DNA of 61,869 bases from Pseudorhodoplanes sp. (GTDB taxonomy: Bacteria > Pseudomonadota > Alphaproteobacteria > Rhizobiales > Xanthobacteraceae): positions 1 through 61,869 of the forward strand of contig JALHOD010000019.1 in NCBI GenBank assembly GCA_022843165.1, given 5' to 3'. Below are positions 18,533 to 26,794 of the stretch, piece by piece. A model generated the notes under the pieces. The model saw only the letters and a program-made list of their open reading frames with translations, had not been told where the DNA came from and did no database searches. The number at the start of each line of letters is the position of its first letter. Position 1 is the first letter of the stretch. The position numbers and the translations under genes are program-made.

Positions 18533-18550
18533 CATTCAGAATATGGAATG
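18533..18550. promoter_or_regulatory. SqrR/BigR-type operator (ATTC-N8-GAAT)
   Basis: CATTCAGAATATGGAATG is an inverted repeat whose core is exactly ATTC-N8-GAAT, the palindrome I recall as the SqrR recognition sequence. It lies in the soxS-arsR gap, 9 bp before the repressor's start codon, and so fits autoregulation of arsR and yeeE. The match is seen in the sequence; the protein pairing is inferred from the cysteine spacing of the repressor. Confidence 0.65.
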
Positions 18551-18584
18551 TTTAGCGCGGAAAGAGAAAAATGTTCTTCCAAGT

Positions 18585-18941
18585 TTAGATTTGATGGTGG
18601 AGCATTAATCTCTCCAGCAGTCCCCAGAAGAAATCTTCTCCCGGATAGCCCTCGATCCGGCCCAGTTCGCGGCCCTGATCGACCAGCACGAAGGTGGGCG
18701 TGAAACGGACGGGGCTTTTCAATACGACCGGTGGCTTCTCCCGGCTGGCGATATCGACATGGCGCAAAGGGGCGCGGTTGCCCATATCGGTCTTGCCGTA
18801 GATCGGCCCGATCGCCCGGTCCCAGGCCGCGCAATAGGGGCAGCCGGCGCTCCTGTACATCAGGAGTTCGGCGGCCGTCGCCGGCAAAGCCACGGCAAGC
18901 TGGATGGTAAACGCAACGGCAAGGGAAAAGAGGCGGGTCAT
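18585..18941 (-). CDS. soxS: SoxS periplasmic thioredoxin
   Basis: The 118-residue product has a cleavable signal peptide (about 1-24), a C34-P-Y-C37 active site and an FTPTF cis-proline loop, the thioredoxin layout. SoxS in Paracoccus keeps SoxY's carrier cysteine reduced and active. It is short for a thioredoxin but normal for SoxS. It is transcribed divergently from soxV, its likely membrane electron donor, across an 85 bp gap. Confidence 0.85.
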   Translation of the reverse strand: MTRLFSLAVAFTIQLAVALPATAAELLMYRSAGCPYCAAWDRAIGPIYGKTDMGNRAPLRHVDIASREKPPVVLKSPVRFTPTFVLVDQGRELGRIEGYPGEDFFWGLLERLMLHHQI

Positions 18942-18978
18942 GATGCGGTCTGGATCGTTCGGGTGAAGACTGTAATGT

Positions 18979-18994
18979 ATATTAGAATTTGAAT
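18979..18994. promoter_or_regulatory. Possible degenerate SqrR/BigR half-site
   Basis: ATAT-N8-GAAT in the soxS/soxV divergent gap keeps the right half of the ATTC-N8-GAAT palindrome and two of four bases of the left half. Its location between divergent sulfur-oxidation genes is suitable for control by the neighbouring repressor, but the match alone is weak. Confidence 0.3.
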
Positions 18995-19026
18995 GTGTGA
19001 ACTCTGCTATTCATTGGAAGACCCTG

Positions 19027-19761
19027 ATGCCGCTCGAGGTCGGATTGCTGGCGAGTTTCGGCGCTGGTTTGCTGTCGTTCCTGTCGCCCTGCATCCTGCC
19101 ATTGGTGCCGGCCTATCTGTGCTTTCTTGCCGGGACGTCGATCGAGACGCTGACCGGCGAAGGACACAGGCCCGATACCCCCCGTGTTCTGGTGCGCGCA
19201 ATTGCCTTCGTGCTGGGCTTCAGTTGTGTCTTCATTGCGCTGGGAGCAAGCGCGTCCGCCGCAGGTCAATTTGTGTCCGAGCATCTGACATGGCTGTCGC
19301 GGGCGGCCGGCGCCATTATCATTGTGCTCGGACTGCACATGACGGGATTGCTGCGCTGGACGATGCTCCTGCGCGAAGTGCGTTTTGACATGAGCACGCG
19401 ACCGGCTGGAATTCTGGGCGCTTTTGTCATTGGATTGGCCTTCGGATTCGGATGGACACCCTGCGTCGGGCCTGTCCTGGCCTCGATTCTTCTGATGTCC
19501 GGAACCAGCGAAACGGTCGGGCATGGGACGATGCTGCTGGCCGCCTTTGCCGCCGGTATCGGCATTCCGTTCATGGCGGCGGCGGCATTCAGCGGGCCGG
19601 TGCTCCGTATGCTCGGCGGCGTGAGGCGATATCTGCCCGTTATCGAAAAAGTGATGGGCTTTGTCTTGATCGCAACCGGCTTGCTGGTGTTCTTCGGCCT
19701 GATGCCGGTGGTCGGGAACTGGCTGCTGGACACCTTTCCTGCGCTCGGCCGGATCGGGTGA
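19027..19761 (+). CDS. soxV: SoxV, CcdA-type transmembrane thiol-disulfide carrier
   Basis: This 244-residue protein has six predicted membrane segments and the paired redox cysteines of CcdA/DsbD-beta proteins: FLSPCILPLVPAY (C22) and GWTPCVGPVLAS. SoxV carries reductant from cytoplasmic thioredoxin across the membrane to SoxS/SoxW. I prefer ATG 19027, which has GGAAG 6 bp upstream, to the in-frame GTG at 18997. soxW follows after 78 bp on the same strand. Confidence 0.9.
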   Translation: MPLEVGLLASFGAGLLSFLSPCILPLVPAYLCFLAGTSIETLTGEGHRPDTPRVLVRAIAFVLGFSCVFIALGASASAAGQFVSEHLTWLSRAAGAIIIVLGLHMTGLLRWTMLLREVRFDMSTRPAGILGAFVIGLAFGFGWTPCVGPVLASILLMSGTSETVGHGTMLLAAFAAGIGIPFMAAAAFSGPVLRMLGGVRRYLPVIEKVMGFVLIATGLLVFFGLMPVVGNWLLDTFPALGRIG

Positions 19762-19839
19762 ACGAGTGGATACGCATGGCTTGCTCTCCCTTGGTTTAAG
19801 CCTCTACACTTGCAACGAAATGAATGTGAGGACGGTTTG

Positions 19840-20409
19840 ATGCTGTCTCGGCGTTCCATGATCGCTGGTCTTGCCGCCGGATGGGCCTCAGGCCAGGTGC
19901 TGCCGGCGCGCGCCGGAGCGACGCTGACAGATGACGGGCTCTATACCCAGCCTTGGTTCCTGGAAAGCTTTCTGGAGCTTGCGGACGATCTTGGCGCTGC
20001 AGCCGGTGCCCGCAAGCGGTTCGCGATCATGTGGGAATTGCGTGGGTGTCCTTATTGCAAGGACACCCATTTGATCAATTTTGCCCGGCCGGAGATCGAG
20101 AGCTACATCAAGGAACGGTTTGACATTCTCCAGCTCAATATCATTGGCGCGCGCGAGGTCACCGATTTCGACGGCGAAAAGCTGCCGGAAAAGCGGATGG
20201 CGGAGAAATACGGCATTCGCTTCACGCCGACCTTCCAGTTTTTCCCGGAAAGTGCAGAGGGCCTGGCGGCCCGCAAGCCGCGTGAACGCGAGGTGGCGCG
20301 TGCGCAGGGCTACATGGCGCCTCGGCAATTCCAGGCGATGTTTCGTTATGTCGCCGAACGCGCCTACGAGAAGGGAGGCCTGCTCGACTTCCTCAAGGCC
20401 AACAGCTGA
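19840..20409 (+). CDS. soxW: SoxW periplasmic thioredoxin
   Basis: The 189-residue product starts with a twin-arginine-like leader (RR at 4-5, cleavage near 26). It has a thioredoxin fold with C70-P-Y-C73 and an RFTPTFQFF cis-proline segment. SoxW is the periplasmic partner of SoxV. The preferred ATG follows GTGAGGACGG; a longer frame from 19810 lacks the leader at its N-terminus. It converges tail to tail with the dsrE-like gene without spacing. Confidence 0.88.
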   Translation: MLSRRSMIAGLAAGWASGQVLPARAGATLTDDGLYTQPWFLESFLELADDLGAAAGARKRFAIMWELRGCPYCKDTHLINFARPEIESYIKERFDILQLNIIGAREVTDFDGEKLPEKRMAEKYGIRFTPTFQFFPESAEGLAARKPREREVARAQGYMAPRQFQAMFRYVAERAYEKGGLLDFLKANS

Positions 20410-20925
20410 TCAGCCGACCTTCAGATAGGCAAAGCCCTTGCTTTGCAATTCGGCGGCCGTGGCCACGCCCGAGGGTACGAATTTAAGAAATGCATCCTTG
20501 CGCGTCTTGGCCGGATCGATCTTCTGGCGGGTATAGGTAATCTGGCAGAGATAGGCTTCGACCTCGAATTTGGTCAGACCGACAAAGCGTTTGTAAATGT
20601 CCGGATCGATCTTGTCGTTCTCCCATGACGTTCCCGACAGATCGTCCAGGAAGAATTTGATTCCCGCGCCATGCGCCACGACCACGATCTTGATCCTCAT
20701 CGGATCGAATTCGTAGACCGACAGATGGTTGCTGATATTGGTCAGCATCTGCGAAAAACGCGCGGGATCTCCGAAGTCGCAGTGATAGAGACAGGCGACG
20801 TCGGTATCCTTCTTGACGGAAGCCGGGTCAAGCTTTGCTGGAATTGCGATAGCGCGCGAGGCGCCGAACGTCGCTCCCGACAAGGCGAGGGCGCCCAGGA
20901 ATTTTCGCCGGCTGGTCATCGCCAT
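20410..20925 (-). CDS. Tat-exported DsrE-like protein of the sox locus
   Basis: This 171-residue protein has a clear twin-arginine leader (TSRRKFLGALALSG) followed by a DsrE/F-type alpha/beta domain. Cysteines are C45 and C49 (CLYHC) and C127 (YLCQITY); the last lies where DsrE-type sulfur carriers keep the reactive cysteine, which I infer by position in the fold. Most DsrE proteins are cytoplasmic sulfur-transfer proteins, so a periplasmic one beside soxXA suggests handling of Sox-bound sulfur. It is downstream of soxX on the same strand, 81 bp away, with a stable hairpin in the gap. Confidence 0.78.
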   Translation of the reverse strand: MAMTSRRKFLGALALSGATFGASRAIAIPAKLDPASVKKDTDVACLYHCDFGDPARFSQMLTNISNHLSVYEFDPMRIKIVVVAHGAGIKFFLDDLSGTSWENDKIDPDIYKRFVGLTKFEVEAYLCQITYTRQKIDPAKTRKDAFLKFVPSGVATAAELQSKGFAYLKVG

Positions 20926-20946
20926 TACAGCTCCCTGTGATCGGAG

Positions 20947-20974
20947 CCTCCTGCCGGCCGATGGCGGCAGGAGG
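20947..20974. other. Intercistronic hairpin between soxX and the dsrE-like gene
   Basis: CCTCCTGCCG and CGGCAGGAGG form a perfect 10-bp stem with an 8-nt loop. It lies between the soxX stop and the dsrE-like start, both leftward. No U-run follows in the direction of transcription, so it looks more like an mRNA processing or stabilising hairpin than a strong terminator. It could lower dsrE expression relative to soxAX. Confidence 0.55.
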
Positions 20975-21006
20975 CGTTGTTTGCAGGTGCGGAAGCGCGA
21001 AAACGC

Positions 21007-21630
21007 CTACTGCCCCTTGTTGACCGGGCTATCCGGACTCATCAGCAGCGCCACGGCGTCCTTGATCTGGTCGATGGTCAGGATCTTGTTGGCGCCGAAG
21101 CGCGGCATGTTCGAGCACGGCAGCGCGACATGCGAGTTGTAGATTTTCTCGTAGGTCGCTTTCACCGCGTCCGGTTTGAAGTCCCGCAGCTTGCCGTATT
21201 CCAGCAGACTAGGACCGAGCGTGCCGTAGCTGACTTCCTTTTTCGTAAGCTGGTGGCAGGCATAACAATTGCCGCCATTGGGGCGTGCCGGCGGATAATC
21301 GCTGAAGCGCATACCGTAGCCGTTCTGCGCCAGAGCTTCGCCTTTCTTCCAGTCGCCGATGAAATTGCCATCGGCAGGATATTCGATGCTTGCCTTTTCG
21401 CGCGTCACGATGGCCGCTGCGACATTCTTGGCGGGGTCGTTATGCGATGCCGAGCATTGCTTCATGGTTTCGTCGGGCGTGAGGCGCAGCGCCCAATCGG
21501 CAGGTGCGGTCGGGAAGGCGGCCTTGATGGCAGCGTCGACTTTGACCGGATCAATGTGAGTTTTCTGTTGGGCCTGTGCAGCGGCGATGCCAATGACAAG
21601 CGCGCCGACCAGAAGTGAGATCTTCTGCAT
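21007..21630 (-). CDS. soxX: SoxX, monohaem cytochrome c of the SoxAX complex
   Basis: The 207-residue product has a signal peptide (about 1-20), one haem site C122-Y-A-C125-H126 and a likely axial methionine at M175 (NMPRFG). C59 and C172 may form a disulfide. SoxAX joins thiosulfate to the cysteine of SoxY in the first Sox step and passes electrons to cytochrome c. The ATG at 21630 begins the signal peptide; the longer open frame upstream overlaps soxA and is not needed. It follows soxA by 17 bp. Confidence 0.93.
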   Translation of the reverse strand: MQKISLLVGALVIGIAAAQAQQKTHIDPVKVDAAIKAAFPTAPADWALRLTPDETMKQCSASHNDPAKNVAAAIVTREKASIEYPADGNFIGDWKKGEALAQNGYGMRFSDYPPARPNGGNCYACHQLTKKEVSYGTLGPSLLEYGKLRDFKPDAVKATYEKIYNSHVALPCSNMPRFGANKILTIDQIKDAVALLMSPDSPVNKGQ

Positions 21631-21647
21631 GTTCTTCTCTCCCGGGG

Positions 21648-22475
21648 TCAGCGCTTGAGCGCGGGAGCGGAGATGTCCCCGCCCTCGGCATTTTTGGCCA
21701 GGTACGCACTGAGCGCGATGCTGACATCGGAACCGAGCTGGAGTTCCGGCATGCGCATCTGCCAGTAACAATCATACAGGCGATGCTGCATTGTCATGAC
21801 GTGGGTGGTCGACACGCGATAGGCCGGCCATTCGCCAACCACCTTCTTTGCTGCTTCCGGATTGACCAGGAAGGGCAGTCCCTGCAGGCGAATGCGTAAC
21901 CCTTCTGCCGCGTGGCAAGTCGCGCATGAGAAATCGAACGGACCCGAGCGTCGATGGAAAAGTGCATCGCCCAGCGCGACGACTTCCTTTTCTTGCGGCT
22001 TGTCGAGCTTGGCCGAAAACTTCATGCCGTTGGATTTGCTGGCGACATAAGTGGCTATCGCACCGAGTTCCTTCACCGGCTGGCCACCGCCGGGATGCGG
22101 CCGCTTCACAAGGTCGGCGCTATTAAATCCCTGAAGCTGCTCCATGCACCACAGAATGCGCGTCTCAAGATCCATGACTTTCTTGGCATCAGCGAAATAG
22201 CGCGGCAATTCGGCGAATGCGCCATCGACCTTGCCCGGTCCTTTTCCAAGATCGCACGTCTCAAGCGACACATTTTTTGGACCGCGCGCCGTCGTCCAAA
22301 GCGCTTCGCCGCGATCGGCATCTAGCAGGCCGGGATTGCTCCACGGATCTTCCTTCAGCATCTGCCGATATCTTTCGATCGCTTTTTCAGTGTCGGCGTC
22401 CTGCGCAAGCGCGATTGGCGCGACCGCGAGTGATGCAACGAAAACCGTTGCTGCAATATGGTGTGTGATTTTCAC
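21648..22475 (-). CDS. soxA: SoxA, sulfur oxidation cytochrome (monohaem type)
   Basis: The 275-residue product has a signal peptide (about 1-24), one CxxCH (C184, C187, H188) and the catalytic haem-ligand cysteine C236 in RLYDCYWQM, which is persulfide-modified in characterised SoxA proteins. The first haem of the diheme form is missing; C74 and C110 remain and could form the disulfide that replaces it in monohaem SoxA. It heads the leftward soxA-soxX-dsrE run and is divergent from soxY across 387 bp. Confidence 0.93.
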   Translation of the reverse strand: MKITHHIAATVFVASLAVAPIALAQDADTEKAIERYRQMLKEDPWSNPGLLDADRGEALWTTARGPKNVSLETCDLGKGPGKVDGAFAELPRYFADAKKVMDLETRILWCMEQLQGFNSADLVKRPHPGGGQPVKELGAIATYVASKSNGMKFSAKLDKPQEKEVVALGDALFHRRSGPFDFSCATCHAAEGLRIRLQGLPFLVNPEAAKKVVGEWPAYRVSTTHVMTMQHRLYDCYWQMRMPELQLGSDVSIALSAYLAKNAEGGDISAPALKR

Positions 22476-22862
22476 TCTCTCGTCCCTCCGCTTGACAATA
22501 ATTTTCTATTTCTGCCGCGATGTTTGGTCAGTTTGCGCGCTTGCATCTGCTCATGATCGACGCAACATAGGTTTCCATTTTGGCAACCAAAACATAGCTT
22601 TAGCGACATGGGAAGATGCGATCTGCAATTTCTCTAAATTGGGTTGCGGGACGATGCGAAATCCTCTAGACAGTTATCGTTATGTGAATATGTCCTGCGG
22701 ACAACGCAGGCGCCGAGGAAACGCTTGCTTGTGGAGGTCGGGACCGGTTCCTGATCGCGCTGGTCTGTTGGCTCTAGCCAAATAGCCGCTTCCTCACATA
22801 TGGATAAGAGCGGCTCGCGAGAGGCGGGCCGCGACGTGCCGTAAAGGGCAGGAGAATTCGAC
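22476..22862. promoter_or_regulatory. Divergent soxAX / soxYZ control region
   Basis: This 387-bp gap contains no convincing gene. It must hold both sox promoters. Two symmetrical elements stand out: TTTTGG-CAA-CCAAAA (22578-22592) and CAATTT-CTCT-AAATTG (22626-22641). A TTGACA at about 22492 reads rightward but lacks an obvious -10. I found no exact ATTC-N8-GAAT here. The palindromes are candidate operators for the local ArsR-type repressor or a SoxR encoded elsewhere. Confidence 0.5.
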
Positions 22863-23321
22863 ATGAAGTTGAGCTTTGATCGCCGTCAGGTTCTGACGAT
22901 CGGTGTCGGCGCAGCCGTCGCGGCCGCGTTCGGAGTGTTGCCGGCCCCCGCTTATGCCGCGAACGATTCCGAGGACGTCATCAAGAAATTCACCGGCGAC
23001 AAGAAGGCGACCGAAGGTCGCATCAAGTTTGATCTGCCGGAGATCGCCGAGAACGGAAACACGGTGCCGATGACGGTGTCGGTCGAAAGCCCGATGACGG
23101 AACAGTCTTACGTCACCGACGTGCTGGTATTGACCGATGGAAATCCGCGTGCCGGCGTTGCGACGTTCCATTTTTCTCCCGCGAGCGGCGTTGCCGAAGC
23201 CAATACCCGTATCCGGCTTGCGTCGACGCAGAACGTCATCGCGGTAGCCAAGATGAACGATGGATCTTTCTTCACGGCGAAGAAGCTCGTGAAAGTGACG
23301 ATCGGCGGCTGCGGCGGCTGA
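22863..23321 (+). CDS. soxY: SoxY, sulfur carrier subunit
   Basis: The 152-residue product has a twin-arginine leader (RR at 7-8) and ends in the flexible GGCGG arm, with C150 the cysteine to which sulfur intermediates are covalently attached. SoxY works as SoxYZ, swinging intermediates between SoxAX, SoxB and SoxCD in the periplasm. Strong AGGAG precedes the ATG. soxZ follows 44 bp later. Confidence 0.96.
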   Translation: MKLSFDRRQVLTIGVGAAVAAAFGVLPAPAYAANDSEDVIKKFTGDKKATEGRIKFDLPEIAENGNTVPMTVSVESPMTEQSYVTDVLVLTDGNPRAGVATFHFSPASGVAEANTRIRLASTQNVIAVAKMNDGSFFTAKKLVKVTIGGCGG

Positions 23322-23365
23322 TCGCAGCGCAGCGCCACCAACATATTCCGTGAGGAGAGAATTCA

Positions 23366-23692
23366 ATGTCCGTCAAACCGCGCATCAAGCTCGACAAGAA
23401 AGAAGCCAAGAAGGGCGACTTGATTGAAGTGAAGGCGCTTGTCTCGCACGTCATGGAGAGCGGGCAGCGCAAGGACAGCGCCGGCAAGACCATTCCGCGC
23501 AAGATCCTGAACAAGTTCATCTGTACCGTGAACGGCAAGGAAGTGTTCTCGGCCGATTTCGAGCCGGCGATTTCCGCCAATCCGTACATCCAGTTCAAAT
23601 TCAAGGCCCAGGAATCGGGCCCGGTTGTGCTGACCTGGATCGACGACGACGGTTCCAAGATCGTCGGCGAGGAGAAAATTACGGTCAGCTGA
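23366..23692 (+). CDS. soxZ: SoxZ, sulfur carrier partner subunit
   Basis: The 108-residue immunoglobulin-like protein has no signal peptide of its own; it is exported bound to SoxY through SoxY's Tat leader. The family's KGDLIEVKALVSHVMESG segment is near the N-terminus and VVLTWIDDDG near the C-terminus. GAGGAGAG lies upstream of the ATG. Length and position after soxY are canonical. Confidence 0.95.
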   Translation: MSVKPRIKLDKKEAKKGDLIEVKALVSHVMESGQRKDSAGKTIPRKILNKFICTVNGKEVFSADFEPAISANPYIQFKFKAQESGPVVLTWIDDDGSKIVGEEKITVS

Positions 23693-23726
23693 CGCGTTCC
23701 TGTTGGGGCGGGTGAAGGTGGAATCC

Positions 23727-23745
23727 ACGAATCCATGAGATTCGT
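23727..23745 (+). other. Hairpin just before the soxB ribosome site
   Basis: ACGAATC-CATGA-GATTCGT forms a perfect 7-bp stem with a 5-nt loop, ending 1 bp before the GGAGG of soxB. It lies in the 65-bp soxZ-soxB gap. It could protect upstream mRNA or tune soxB translation; there is no U-run, so it is not a terminator. Confidence 0.45.
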
Positions 23746-23757
23746 CGGAGGTGATGA

Positions 23758-25440
23758 ATGCTATCCAGACGTGATTTTCTGCAGGTTGCGGCGGCGACGG
23801 CGGCGTTGATGCCGGGCGGATGGTCGCAGGCATTTGCGCAGCAAAAGCTGACGCAGGCCGATCTCCTGCAGTTCGAGTCGGTCGGAAACGTGACGCTCGT
23901 CCATATCACCGACCTGCATGGGCAGTTGATGCCGCTCCTGTTCCGCGAACCTTCCACCAATCTCGGCGTAGGGGAGGCGAAGGGGGTGGTGCCGCACATC
24001 ACCGGCAAGGCGCTGCTCGATCACTACAGGATCGCGCCCGGCTCGCCGTCCGCCTATGCGCTGACCTCCGACGATTTCACCGCACTTGCAAAAAGCTACG
24101 GCAAGCTTGGCGGACTTGATCGTATCGCCACCATCGTCAACGCGATCCGGGCCGAGCGCGGCGACCGGGTCTTGCTGCTGGATGGCGGCGACACCTGGCA
24201 GAACAGTTACACGTCCATGGTCACCAAGGGCCAAGACATGGTCGACTGCGTGAAACTGCTGAAACCTGACGCCATGACCGGGCATTGGGAGTTCACGCTC
24301 GGCGAAGCGCGGGTCAAGGAACTGGTCGATAGCCTTGACTTCCCGTTCCTCGCCCAGAATATCCGGGACACCGAATGGAACGAACCGGCCTTCAAGGCAT
24401 CCGCCATGTACGACCGTGGCGGCGCGCGGGTGGCCGTGATCGGTCAGGCCCTGCCGTATACGCCGATTGCCAACCCCCGCTGGATGATCCCGAACTGGTC
24501 GTTCGGCATCCGTGAGGAGGATCTGCAGAAGCAGGTCGAGACGGCGCGCAAGAACGGGGCGCAACTCGTTGTCCTCCTGTCGCATAACGGGTTCGATCTG
24601 GACCGGAAACTCGCCTCCCGTGTCGGCGGGATCGATGTGATTCTGACCGGACATACGCATGACGCGCTGCCGGACGTGGTCAAGGTCGGCAAGACGCTGC
24701 TGGTCGCGTCCGGCTGTCACGGCAAGTTCGTGTCCCGGCTCGATCTGGATGTGCGCGACGGAGAAGTGAAGGGTTATCGCTACAAGCTGATCCCGGTATT
24801 TTCCGATGTGATTGCGCCGGAACCGCAAATGGCTGCGGCGATCCAGAAGATCAGGGCGCCGCATGAAAAAATGCTGCGCGAAACCGTCGGCAGAGCCGAT
24901 ACGCTTTTGTACCGGCGCGGCAATTTCAACGGCACGCTCGATGACGTGATCTGCGAGGCGCTGCTATCGGAACGTGACGCCGAGATTGCCCTGTCGCCCG
25001 GCTTCCGCTGGGGCACCTCGATCCTGCCCGGGCAGGACATCACCCAGGAAGACATCTACAACGCCACCGCGATGACCTATCCGGCGGCCTATCGCATGAC
25101 CATGACCGGTGCGCGGCTGAAGGAAATTCTGGAAGACGTCGCGGACAATCTGTTCAATCCTGACCCCTATTACCAGCAGGGCGGCGACATGGTCCGCGTC
25201 GGCGGGGTATCCTATACGATCGACGTCGGCAAGGCGATGGGCAACCGCATTTCCGACCTCAAGCTCTTGCGCACCGGCAAGCCGCTGGAGTCCAACAGGG
25301 ACTACACGGTCACCGGGTGGGCCAGCGTCAACGAGGGCACCGAAGGGCCTCCGGTCTGGGACGTCGTCATGAGCCATATCCGCAAGAAGAAGATTGTTGC
25401 GCCGCAGGATAGCGGCCATGTGCGGGTGCTTGGCGGCTAA
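23758..25440 (+). CDS. soxB: SoxB, dimanganese thiosulfohydrolase
   Basis: The 560-residue product has a twin-arginine leader (RR at 4-5). The metallophosphatase-type domain contains D52 and H54 in TDLHGQ, D145 in LDGGDTW, GHWEF at 175-179, a LSHNGFDLD histidine and GHTHDALP. The C-terminal domain resembles 5'-nucleotidases. SoxB hydrolyses sulfate from SoxY-cysteine S-thiosulfonate or sulfate esters in the periplasm. GGAGGTGA precedes the ATG. Length is normal and all metal motifs appear intact. Confidence 0.97.
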   Translation: MLSRRDFLQVAAATAALMPGGWSQAFAQQKLTQADLLQFESVGNVTLVHITDLHGQLMPLLFREPSTNLGVGEAKGVVPHITGKALLDHYRIAPGSPSAYALTSDDFTALAKSYGKLGGLDRIATIVNAIRAERGDRVLLLDGGDTWQNSYTSMVTKGQDMVDCVKLLKPDAMTGHWEFTLGEARVKELVDSLDFPFLAQNIRDTEWNEPAFKASAMYDRGGARVAVIGQALPYTPIANPRWMIPNWSFGIREEDLQKQVETARKNGAQLVVLLSHNGFDLDRKLASRVGGIDVILTGHTHDALPDVVKVGKTLLVASGCHGKFVSRLDLDVRDGEVKGYRYKLIPVFSDVIAPEPQMAAAIQKIRAPHEKMLRETVGRADTLLYRRGNFNGTLDDVICEALLSERDAEIALSPGFRWGTSILPGQDITQEDIYNATAMTYPAAYRMTMTGARLKEILEDVADNLFNPDPYYQQGGDMVRVGGVSYTIDVGKAMGNRISDLKLLRTGKPLESNRDYTVTGWASVNEGTEGPPVWDVVMSHIRKKKIVAPQDSGHVRVLGG

Positions 25441-25504
25441 AAAATTTTTGCCAAACACATGCAGGAAATTGCATAATTAGAAAAAAGCAGTCAGGGAGCG
25501 GAAG

Positions 25505-26794
25505 ATGTCAGAACAGCAGCCCCCGAAATCGCCGACGTCGCGCCGTGCCTTTCTGAAGGCAGGGCTGACGGCGGGCGGCGCAGCGGCGTTCGCACCGTCC
25601 GCGCTCGCTGGCGCACTGGGCGGCGGTGATCCGGCGAACCAGCCTCCGAATATTCCCGAATGGACCCGCTCGCTGGGCGACGGCGTGGCGGTGCGGGCCT
25701 ATGGCAAGCCGTCGAAGCATGAAGCGCATGTTATCCGCCGCGATGTCGAATGGCTGACCGCCTCGCGCGAAAGCTCGGTCAGCTTCACGCCGATCCATGA
25801 ACTCGATGGCATCATCACGCCCAACGGCCTGGGTTTCGAACGTCATCATTCCGGAATTGCCGAAGTCGACCCGGCCGATTACCGGCTCATCCTTCATGGG
25901 CTGGTCGACAAGCCGCTGATCTTCACGCTTGACGATCTCAAGCGACTGCCGCGGGTCAATCGCGCGCATTTCTGCGAGTGCGCGGCCAATTCAGGGATGG
26001 AATGGCGCGGCGCGCAACTCAATGGCTGCCAGTACACCCACGGCATGGTGCATTGCGTGATGTATACCGGCGTAACGCTGAAAACGCTGCTGGGTGAAGC
26101 GGGCGTGAAGCCGAACGCCAAGTGGCTGCTGCTGGAAGGGGGCGATTCCGCGGCGATGACACGCTCGCTGCCGTTGCAGAAGGCGCTCGACGATGTCCTG
26201 ATCGCCTATCGTATGAATGGCGAGATGCTCTATCCGGAGCACGGCTATCCTGCCCGCGCCGTCATTCCCGGCTGGGAAGCGAACATGTGGGTCAAATGGT
26301 TGCGCCGAATCGAGGTCGGCGATCAGCCCTGGCATCATCGCGAAGAGACGTCGAAATACACCGATCTTCTGGAAAACGGAAAGGCGCGGCGTTTCACGTT
26401 CGTCATGGATGCCAAGTCCATCATCACCAGTCCCAGTCCGCAGGCGCCGGTCAACCACAAATCGGGATTGACGGTCTTGTCCGGCATCGCCTGGTCCGGG
26501 CGCGGCAAGATTGCCCGTGTCGACGTCTCGCTCGATGGCGGACGCAACTGGCGGACTGCCCGCATCGACGGTCCGGTCTGGGACAAGGCGCTGACGCGGT
26601 TCTATTACGAGTTCGACTGGGACGGCCGCGAACTGCTGCTGCAGTCTCGCGCCATGGACGAGACCGGTTACGTGCAGCCGGGCAAAGCCGAATTGCGCAA
26701 GATTCGCGGCGTGAACTCGATCTATCACAACAACGGTATCCAGACCTGGTATCTGCACAAGAACGGCGAGATCGAGAATGTCGAGATTTCATAA
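25505..26794 (+). CDS. soxC: SoxC, molybdenum subunit of sulfane dehydrogenase
   Basis: The 429-residue protein has a twin-arginine leader (RR at 13-14) and a sulfite-oxidase-type molybdopterin domain, including AHFCECAANSGMEWRG with the family's cysteine, followed by a C-terminal Mo-co dimerisation domain. SoxCD removes six electrons from the sulfane sulfur bound to SoxY, so thiosulfate should be oxidised fully to sulfate without sulfur globules. Its stop is 17 bp inside soxD, so the two are translationally coupled. Confidence 0.95.
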   Translation: MSEQQPPKSPTSRRAFLKAGLTAGGAAAFAPSALAGALGGGDPANQPPNIPEWTRSLGDGVAVRAYGKPSKHEAHVIRRDVEWLTASRESSVSFTPIHELDGIITPNGLGFERHHSGIAEVDPADYRLILHGLVDKPLIFTLDDLKRLPRVNRAHFCECAANSGMEWRGAQLNGCQYTHGMVHCVMYTGVTLKTLLGEAGVKPNAKWLLLEGGDSAAMTRSLPLQKALDDVLIAYRMNGEMLYPEHGYPARAVIPGWEANMWVKWLRRIEVGDQPWHHREETSKYTDLLENGKARRFTFVMDAKSIITSPSPQAPVNHKSGLTVLSGIAWSGRGKIARVDVSLDGGRNWRTARIDGPVWDKALTRFYYEFDWDGRELLLQSRAMDETGYVQPGKAELRKIRGVNSIYHNNGIQTWYLHKNGEIENVEIS

